Assembly (NCBI GenBank): GCA_038526915.1
Contig: JBCBGF010000013.1
Span: 8,470-72,469, forward strand
Direction of reading: 5' to 3'
Source of the DNA: JBCBGF01 sp038526915
Lineage (GTDB): Bacteria > Pseudomonadota > Alphaproteobacteria > Rhodobacterales > Rhodobacteraceae
Length of the DNA: 64,000 nt
Positions 58,133 through 64,000 of this stretch are shown one piece after another (position 1 is the first letter of the stretch; each line of letters opens with the position of its first letter). The notes under the pieces are model-generated. The model did not search any database. It saw nothing but the letters and a program-made list of their open reading frames with translations, and was not told the DNA's origin. Position numbers and translations under genes: made by a program.

Positions 58133-59227
58133 ATGCGCATACTCTTTGCCGGGGGAAACAGCTGGCTACCCGAGGCCAGCGGCGGGACGCAGAACAGCAC
58201 CGATTACCTGATCCGCCAAAGCCTCGCCGACGGGCACGATTGCGCGGTTTACTGCGGCACGAAGGGGCGCGGTTTCTTTGGGTGGCGCATGCGGGCGCAA
58301 CGCAAACTGTCCGGGCGACCCTTCAGCGTGGATCGCAGCCAAGGATACGAGGTGATGCGCACGTGGGAGCCGATGGACCCCGCGCGCGTTCGGGCAGCCG
58401 TCGCACGGTTCCAACCCGATGTGGTCGTGGTGCAGACGCGGGGGTCCGCCGCGCTGGGGCATGAGTTTGCCAAGCTCGGCCTGCCAACGGTGCTGTACCT
58501 GCGCAATGTCGAATTTGACGAAAACGACGGCGATGTCAGCACGATCTCCGGTGCCAGCTTCATCGCAAATTCCGCTTTTACGGCAGGGGCTTATCGCGAT
58601 GCCTATGGCATAGATTGCACCGTGATTCCCCCGACGATCGATTTTGAGACGTATCGCTGCGACACAACGCGCGAAGTGGCGACGTTGATCAATGTCTATC
58701 CCGAAAAAGGGTACGCCATCGCGCGGGACATGGCGAAGGCCTGTCCTGACATCCCGTTTCTGTTCTTGGAAGCCTGGCCGCTCGACGAACCGATGTACAA
58801 TCAGATCTCGGGCGAGTTGGCGGGTTTGGACAATGTCCGGTTTGAACGCCGAACGGCAGACATGACCCGCATCTACGGACGGACGAAGATCCTGCTGGCC
58901 CCCAGCCAGTGGGAAGAGGCCTGGGGGCGCGTGGCATCAGAAGCGCAGTGCAGCGGCATTCCGGTGATCGGCTCCGCACGCGGTGGCCTACCAGAAGCGA
59001 TCGGACCTGGTGGCATGACGTTGCCCCACGACGCACCAATCAGTGACTGGGTTGCCGCATTGCGCAAGCTCTGGACCGACGAGACAACCTATACCGAGCT
59101 ATCGCGCGCGGCCGAACACCACGCCCAGCGCGACCAGTTGCGGGCGGACGCTCAGTTCGCGTCGTTTCATCGCGTCTTGGCCGAAGCCGTTGAAGGCCGT
59201 GCCGAGCCCGGCAGACTGACGGCATAG
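58133..59227 (+). CDS. Glycosyltransferase family 4 protein
   Basis: 364 residues. GT-B fold: an N-terminal MRILFAGGNSWLPEASGGTQ, TVLYLRNVEFDENDGDVSTI and a C-terminal GT1/GT4 donor domain with KILLAPSQWEEAWGRVASEA (the E-x7-E region) and IPVIGSARGGLPEAIGPGGM. It adds a sugar from a nucleotide donor in the cytosol. It follows the sulfotransferase by 16 bases. Confidence 0.9.
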   Translation: MRILFAGGNSWLPEASGGTQNSTDYLIRQSLADGHDCAVYCGTKGRGFFGWRMRAQRKLSGRPFSVDRSQGYEVMRTWEPMDPARVRAAVARFQPDVVVVQTRGSAALGHEFAKLGLPTVLYLRNVEFDENDGDVSTISGASFIANSAFTAGAYRDAYGIDCTVIPPTIDFETYRCDTTREVATLINVYPEKGYAIARDMAKACPDIPFLFLEAWPLDEPMYNQISGELAGLDNVRFERRTADMTRIYGRTKILLAPSQWEEAWGRVASEAQCSGIPVIGSARGGLPEAIGPGGMTLPHDAPISDWVAALRKLWTDETTYTELSRAAEHHAQRDQLRADAQFASFHRVLAEAVEGRAEPGRLTA

Positions 59228-59242
59228 TCGGGGTTTGACAGT

Positions 59243-60421
59243 ATGAAGATCTGCTTTTGCGTCTCCCGCCTGCTTGAGCGTTCACAAACCTTTGTCACGA
59301 CACAAATTTTGCATGCGGTTCGCGCAGGACATGACGTGACCGTCGCGTGCCGGGAAGTTGCGCCAAGCAATCTGAATGCGGCAGACCAGGCGGATATCGA
59401 CAAGGTGCGGATCATGCACTGGCCCCCTGCCCCGCCCCCGTTGGTGCAGCATCTGCCAGCGAGCGTTGCCGACAAGATCACCGCGCAAATCAACCGCCGC
59501 ACCTGGCGCCGCGAGATTGAGGCAGATGTCGTCATCGCACATTTCGGGAACCAGGGCGCCTTGATTGCGCGCGCGCAATCAGGCTGGGCGGATCGGCCGC
59601 CCTTGATCACCATCTATCACGGGCGGGATGTAAGCGTGGAATATGCGCGCGACCGCATGGCCCGATATCGCCAGCTTTTGGCCGAGGGGGATCTGCACCT
59701 TCCCGTGAACCGGTCTTTTGCGGAGCTACTGGTCAAGGCCGGCGCGCCAGCGGATCGGGTGGAAACGCTGCATCTGGGCGTGCCCGTGGAACGCTATCCG
59801 TTCACACCAAAACCGGTCAGACAACCGCTCCACCTGACCAGCGTTTGCCGGTTGGTGCAGAAGAAGGGGCTGGATGTTGCGATTGAGGCTTTGGCGCTGC
59901 TCCATGCGCAGCATCCCGAGATCGATTGGCGATACGATATTGGGGGCGACGGACCGCTTGCGGGTGCGCTGCGATCCCAGGTTGCGCGGCATGGGCTGAC
60001 TGATCGGATACGGTTCCTCGGAGCTTTGTCTCATGATGAGACGTTGCAGCAGATTGCAGCCGCCGATGCGCTTCTTGCGCCCAGTGTCACGGCGGAGGAT
60101 GGCGATCAGGAGGGGATCCCGGTGACACTGATGGAAGCTATGGCGCTTGGGACGGTTGTGGTCACGTCGCGCCATTCGGGGATACCGGAGTTGGTGGAGG
60201 ATGGGGTGAGTGGATATTTGGCGGACGAACGGGATGTGGAAGGTGTCAAAAACATCCTCGCGACCCTAGGCCGGTCACACGTTCCTGGCATGGCACAGCG
60301 CGCGCGTGCCTGTGTTGAGCGGAGCTTTGACGACAGGTCGCAATCGGACGCCCTCCTGCGATTTGCATCGGAGATGGTGAGAGAACCGGCGCGTTTGCGG
60401 CAAGCTTCATCATGCGGATAG
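59243..60421 (+). CDS. Glycosyltransferase family 4 protein (WcaL/AmsK-like)
   Basis: 392 residues. KICFCVSRLLERSQTFVTTQ and the GT4 donor domain with SVCRLVQKKGLDVAIEALAL, IGGDGPLAGALRSQ, IRFLGALSHDETLQQIAAAD and LLAPSVTAEDGDQEGIPVTL (E-x7-E) resemble colanic-acid WcaL. It follows 15 bases after the previous GT4 gene, so the two probably act in sequence. Confidence 0.92.
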   Translation: MKICFCVSRLLERSQTFVTTQILHAVRAGHDVTVACREVAPSNLNAADQADIDKVRIMHWPPAPPPLVQHLPASVADKITAQINRRTWRREIEADVVIAHFGNQGALIARAQSGWADRPPLITIYHGRDVSVEYARDRMARYRQLLAEGDLHLPVNRSFAELLVKAGAPADRVETLHLGVPVERYPFTPKPVRQPLHLTSVCRLVQKKGLDVAIEALALLHAQHPEIDWRYDIGGDGPLAGALRSQVARHGLTDRIRFLGALSHDETLQQIAAADALLAPSVTAEDGDQEGIPVTLMEAMALGTVVVTSRHSGIPELVEDGVSGYLADERDVEGVKNILATLGRSHVPGMAQRARACVERSFDDRSQSDALLRFASEMVREPARLRQASSCG

Positions 60422-60473
60422 TGATCGGGATCGTATAACCGCGGGGCGACTGGTGTACTCTATCCGGTCACGT

Positions 60474-60503
60474 TTGACTTAGTGTCACGATTGCCAGCAT
60501 AGG
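60474..60503 (+). promoter_or_regulatory. Possible promoter upstream of the second sulfotransferase gene
   Basis: TTGACT (60474-60479), an 18-base spacer and CATAGG (60498-60503). A second TTTGACTT lies near 60527. The gap (60422-60632) is the only longer space in this part of the locus, which makes an internal promoter reasonable, but the -10 match is weak. Confidence 0.3.
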
Positions 60504-60632
60504 TCTAAAGCCCGCTATGCAACGGTTTTGACTTCGTTTTCCAGCTATGGGACACTCATCGCTGCGCGGCCCGCCCATTTTAAGCGGTTCCCTCATGTCG
60601 CCCGCCTTGGGCCAATTGGAAGGGTATTTTGA

Positions 60633-61571
60633 GTGTTCCCCAACCTCTATTTCATTGGAGGCATGCGGTGTGGGTCGACGACGATCAACCTTTTGCTCAG
60701 CCAACATCCAGAGATTTTCATGTCGCCAAGGAAGGAGCCCTGTTTCTTCATTGCGGAATACATGCGGCAGCAGCTTGAGCTTGGCCTTGGCTCAGCTGAC
60801 GAGGTGCGGGCGTATGAGGATCAGGGGCGTTTTCGAACCCGCGAAAAATATGCGACTCTGTTTGAGAACGCGACATCGGAAAGATGGGTTGGTGAGGCGT
60901 CGCACTATATCTACGCGCCCGACGTGCGGGGGATTATTGATGGGATGTCGCCCAATGCGCGTATCCTGGTGGCCTTTCGGGATCCCGTCGACAGGCTCGT
61001 GTCGGAATACGGACGCCTTGTCCGAGAGGAAAAAACGACCGAGACGTTGGACGAGTTTGCGCTGCGCGATGCCACGGTTAGCGACGGGCGGATAACCGGG
61101 TTTGGCAAGACCTCAAAGCTGCGGCGCGGTCTGCAAGCGCAACTAGTCCAGCCATGGATTGAGACCTTCGGCGCCGATCGAGTGAAGTTTCTGTTTTTTG
61201 AAGACCTTGAAACGGATCCGATGGGGGTGTCGGCGGATATCTATTCGTGGCTGGAGGTCGATAGCAGCTTTAAGCCCACGGTTGTGCATACTCAGAAAGG
61301 GGGACATGTGCGGGCGCCGGGGCTGGTCCGGGCGCTGAACAACAGCCGCAAACCTGCGCGCCTGATAAAAGGGTTGCTGCCGAAGATGCTGAAAGAGCAG
61401 ATCAGATCCAAGATCTACAAAGGCGCCGTTGAGCGCCCAAAGCTATCGGGCGAACTGGAGGAGCTTTTGCGCGCGTTTTATTTGCCCGACATCATCGCGC
61501 TTCAAGAGCTTACAAATCGTGATCTGTCGCACTGGCAGCGCAGCACTGTCACGCAAGGCCTGAGGCAATAA
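60633..61571 (+). CDS. Sulfotransferase (Sulfotransfer_1/NDST-like)
   Basis: 312 residues from GTG 60633 with GGAAGGG eight bases upstream. PAPS-binding loop FIGGMRCGSTTINLLLSQHP, 3'-phosphate site ILVAFRDPVDRLVSEYGRLV and KEPCFF, the order found in heparan-type N/O-sulfotransferases. It differs from the first sulfotransferase in family type, so two positions may be sulfated. It follows a 211-base gap. Confidence 0.9.
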   Translation: MFPNLYFIGGMRCGSTTINLLLSQHPEIFMSPRKEPCFFIAEYMRQQLELGLGSADEVRAYEDQGRFRTREKYATLFENATSERWVGEASHYIYAPDVRGIIDGMSPNARILVAFRDPVDRLVSEYGRLVREEKTTETLDEFALRDATVSDGRITGFGKTSKLRRGLQAQLVQPWIETFGADRVKFLFFEDLETDPMGVSADIYSWLEVDSSFKPTVVHTQKGGHVRAPGLVRALNNSRKPARLIKGLLPKMLKEQIRSKIYKGAVERPKLSGELEELLRAFYLPDIIALQELTNRDLSHWQRSTVTQGLRQ

Positions 61572-61585
61572 ATGGTTCTTGTAGG

Positions 61586-62740
61586 TTGGATAGACGCCCG
61601 GCGGGGCGCCCTTGGCGGACGCGGGATCGGCTAGACAAAGTGCTGGCCAAACCCATCAAATCGCGAATCCGCAACACCATTAGGGGGGCCATTCGACGCG
61701 CCGTCTCACCACATTTTAGTCTTGGAGACGATCGGATCATCGACCGATGCGACTTTCTCTTCGGCGATATTCCGGAAAATCACCGAACCATTGGCATCGG
61801 CCCCTTCATTGAACCGGCAAACGGCGGCCGGCCAGAGAACGCTGCCGCACTGCAACGGAACTTTATCGCGTTGCAAAGCTATGCGCGCGACAGGCCAGCA
61901 CGGCAACAGTATTCAGATGTGACCTACGGCCCAAACGGCTATGCGTTGCACAACGGCCGGATCGATTACTCGCTCTCAGCACGCAAAAAAGTCTACAACC
62001 GCGACTTCTCAAAGCTGCTGTTTGGCCGACCGGCCAAGACATTGGAGGCGGCGACGCTGATCGAGAGCCACTTCCCGAACACATACGGCGACTGGGTATT
62101 TGAGACACTCAGAACCCTGACACAGGCCCTTCCCCTGAACGCGCCGCTGCTTTTGCCGCAGGATATCGGATCGCGGAGCTATGTCAGAAACGAACTTGCT
62201 GAGCTAGGGGTCGAGTTCGTTGTGGCCACGGAACCCGTCCGCATCCGCCGTGCGGAGGTTTTGCACAAGCCGCGCTGTTTGAACCAATGGGACGAAAGGG
62301 ATGTGTGTGCCTATCGGAAGGCATTTGGGATCGAAGAGATCAAGCCGACACCAGGTTCTATGATCTACCTATCGCGTGAGGGGGTGGTCGGCGCACATGG
62401 ATATGTCACACGCAACTACAAAAGCAGCGAAGTTTCAGCCGCCGTAGAGAGTAAAGGGGGCCGTACCATTCTGACGGAAAGCATGGGCATGCACGCGTTT
62501 CGCGAACTTGCGCCCGAAGCAGAGACGGTCATCGCTGACCACGGGGCGGCGATTTTTAACGTGCTTCAGTGGCGACCAAAACGTGTCATTGAGATCGTGA
62601 CAAATAACTGGTGGGACAGCAGCACGTTCGTGGTCTCAAGGGCGACCGGGGTCGAGATGCACGGATTGCTTGTCTGTGACGGGTTGAACGCAGAAGACAT
62701 TGACACAAAACTGACCGCCTTCTTGAAGCATACACCCTAA
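61586..62740 (+). CDS. Glycosyltransferase family 61 protein
   Basis: 384 residues from TTG 61586; the start is weak and may be later. GT61 landmarks: TYGDWVFETLRTL, SMIYLSREGVVGAHGYV, TVIADHGAAIFNVLQWRPKR and VIEIVTNNWWDSS. It corresponds motif by motif to the GT61 protein at 27 kb. Within the locus it probably adds a side-chain sugar of the glycan. It converges with the GT2 gene on the minus strand. Confidence 0.88.
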   Translation: MDRRPAGRPWRTRDRLDKVLAKPIKSRIRNTIRGAIRRAVSPHFSLGDDRIIDRCDFLFGDIPENHRTIGIGPFIEPANGGRPENAAALQRNFIALQSYARDRPARQQYSDVTYGPNGYALHNGRIDYSLSARKKVYNRDFSKLLFGRPAKTLEAATLIESHFPNTYGDWVFETLRTLTQALPLNAPLLLPQDIGSRSYVRNELAELGVEFVVATEPVRIRRAEVLHKPRCLNQWDERDVCAYRKAFGIEEIKPTPGSMIYLSREGVVGAHGYVTRNYKSSEVSAAVESKGGRTILTESMGMHAFRELAPEAETVIADHGAAIFNVLQWRPKRVIEIVTNNWWDSSTFVVSRATGVEMHGLLVCDGLNAEDIDTKLTAFLKHTP

Positions 62741-62770
62741 CGACGGCTGTCCCATGCGACTGGCCTGTCA

Positions 62771-63688
62771 CTAAGTTCGCTGGGTGACCGATAAAAAAAG
62801 GCTGATGAGATCGTTGAACAAGGGCTTCCGCAGGCGCAGAGCGAACCGCGCGACGTATGCGAGCGCCTTAAACCTGTGAAACGGCTGTAACCGAAACCGC
62901 AACGGAATGCGCGCAAACTCGAAAAGCATGCGCCACATCGGCAATTGGAACCGACCGGATCTGCGACTGTTAAACCACCGGACGTATGCCGCCCGATCTG
63001 ATAGCAGGTTGATTGACTGCTGTTCGTGTTGTCGCGCAAAAAAGAGCCGCTTCGGAACAATCTCAAACGGCCCGAGAACCGCCAGTTGGGCAAGCAAAAC
63101 ACCGTCGCCATAGTAAGAACTGACAATGCCGTCTGTCTTCCGCAATTGGGATAGGCGGATCAGTCCAAACACCTCGTAGCAGGTGCGTTGCGACAGCAAT
63201 GACCCAAACCGTCTGAGGCTGGACGCATGAGCGTAAGGCGCAGGTACCGGGCTTGCCTCGCGCAGGAAGCTTCCATCGGCGGCGATCACTGTGGCGTAGG
63301 GACAGGCCAAAACAGCCTTGGGATTGGCATCCAGCGCGGCCACGCAATGTTCAAGATACTCCCGATCAATGAGATCGTCACAGGCCGCCCACTTGAAGTA
63401 TTCGCCGTTCGCGCGATCGATAAGCAAGTTGAAATTCGGCGCAGCGCCTGCATTCACTTCGTGACGGATGTAAGTGATACGGGCATCACGCGCGGCGTAT
63501 TCGCGGCAAATCTCTTGGGTGCGATCCGTCGACGCGTTGTCGGAAATCAGAACCTCAAAGTCCGTGAAGGTCTGGGCAAGGATGCAGTCTAATGCCTCGC
63601 CCAAGTAGCTTTCACCGTTGTAGACGGGAACACCGATGGTGACTTTGGGCTGCGTTCCGTTTTGCACTGTTTGAGTTTCCGCAGACAT
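62771..63688 (-). CDS. Glycosyltransferase family 2 protein
   Basis: 305 residues from ATG 63688 (TTG 63697 is an alternative). GT-A: VTIGVPVYNGESYLGEALDC, VLISDNASTDRTQEICREYA, NGEYFKWAACDDLIDREYLE with the metal-binding Asp pair, then a basic, hydrophobic C-terminal part. It is typical of O-antigen or capsule glycosyltransferases. It is downstream of the methyltransferase fragment on the same strand. Confidence 0.9.
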   Translation of the reverse strand: MSAETQTVQNGTQPKVTIGVPVYNGESYLGEALDCILAQTFTDFEVLISDNASTDRTQEICREYAARDARITYIRHEVNAGAAPNFNLLIDRANGEYFKWAACDDLIDREYLEHCVAALDANPKAVLACPYATVIAADGSFLREASPVPAPYAHASSLRRFGSLLSQRTCYEVFGLIRLSQLRKTDGIVSSYYGDGVLLAQLAVLGPFEIVPKRLFFARQHEQQSINLLSDRAAYVRWFNSRRSGRFQLPMWRMLFEFARIPLRFRLQPFHRFKALAYVARFALRLRKPLFNDLISLFLSVTQRT

Positions 63689-63709
63689 ATCAGTCAACGC
63701 TGGCCACGA

Positions 63710-64000
63710 TCACGACGCCAAGACCCGGACCGGCGCCTCAACGCCGAGGGCCGACAGTTGCGATTGGATCTCGTCAAGATAGAGGCCGTTGGAAATCACC
63801 ACGCAATCGGGTTTGATCGTTGCTAGGTCGTCGGGCGCAACCACGGGCAGGCCGGCGCCAGGGATGAACTTTCCGTGCTTTCGGGGGTTTTGGTCGACCA
63901 GTGCCACAAGACCTGCGTCTTCCCCACCGATGACGTTGGCGAGCGTAATCCCTTTGGAGCCCGCGCCCCAGATCACTGAGCGCCCCGATACAGACCCGAA
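63710..64000 (-). CDS. C-methyltransferase, C-terminal fragment (cut by window edge)
   Basis: About 96 residues are visible, open at the window end and ending at 63710. SVIWGAGSKGITLANVIGGE, LVALVDQNPRKHGKFIPGAG and VVISNGLYLDEIQSQLSALG match the C-terminal domain (Methyltransf_14) of sugar C-methyltransferases such as those acting on NDP-4-keto-6-deoxy hexoses. The catalytic SAM domain is outside the window. A branched or deoxy sugar in the glycan is possible. Confidence 0.75.
   Translation of the reverse strand, partial: FGSVSGRSVIWGAGSKGITLANVIGGEDAGLVALVDQNPRKHGKFIPGAGLPVVAPDDLATIKPDCVVISNGLYLDEIQSQLSALGVEAPVRVLAS

Overview
The window is GC-rich chromosomal DNA from an alphaproteobacterium, most likely a Rhodobacteraceae (Roseobacter-group) species. 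The evidence is the gene content: aerobic cobaltochelatase cobS-cobT, an HvrA-type H-NS protein, a divergent metR-like/metF pair, a type III ornithine-decarboxylase-like enzyme beside an Lrp regulator, a pcm-tolC-PopZ-like run, and several families I know mainly from Rhodobacterales. No rRNA, CRISPR array, prophage or insertion sequence was recognised. One tRNA, tRNA-Leu(UAA), is present.

Layout. 1-4.1 kb: the end of pepN, a PlsC-type acyltransferase, a lytic-transglycosylase-like lipoprotein and gatB. 4.1-6.8 kb: an unusual locus with a 55-residue small protein divergent from an HTH protein that carries five nearly identical 50-residue TPR-like repeats, then a DUF4177 protein. 6.8-16.2 kb: bolA, a J-domain protein, a chemoreceptor, msrB, cobS, cobT, an aminopeptidase P and a DUF427 protein. 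16.3-21.4 kb: a ClC transporter, a GlcD-type FAD oxidase and metG. 21.5-24.6 kb: a compact four-gene module on the minus strand (hexapeptide acyltransferase, carrier protein, SDR reductase, acyl-adenylating ligase). 24.6-26.8 kb: two long gene-free stretches around an H-NS-like gene. 26.8-36.9 kb: tRNA-Leu, a GT61 glycosyltransferase, a rhomboid protease, an inositol monophosphatase, metR-like/metF, a DUF2235 hydrolase and a decarboxylase/Lrp pair. 37-51.4 kb: valS, an aminotransferase, tiny membrane proteins, an ABC exporter, efp, a PopZ-like protein, tolC and pcm. 51.5-64 kb: a surface-glycan locus with glycosyltransferases of several families, a GT90-GT fusion, an alpha/beta hydrolase, a flippase, two sulfotransferases and a C-methyltransferase fragment.

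How parts fit. The 51.5-64 kb genes could together build, sulfate and flip an acidic cell-surface polysaccharide. The GT61 gene at 27 kb is a clear paralogue of one in that locus. The ligase-SDR-carrier-acyltransferase module could make and transfer an acyl decoration, but its substrate cannot be read from sequence.

Two families of dispersed, structured intergenic repeats (four copies each) lie at gene 3' ends. In both families stems change sequence between copies while pairing is kept, which suggests selection on RNA structure. These repeats, the HTH-TPR locus and the acyl-carrier module are the least ordinary parts of the window.
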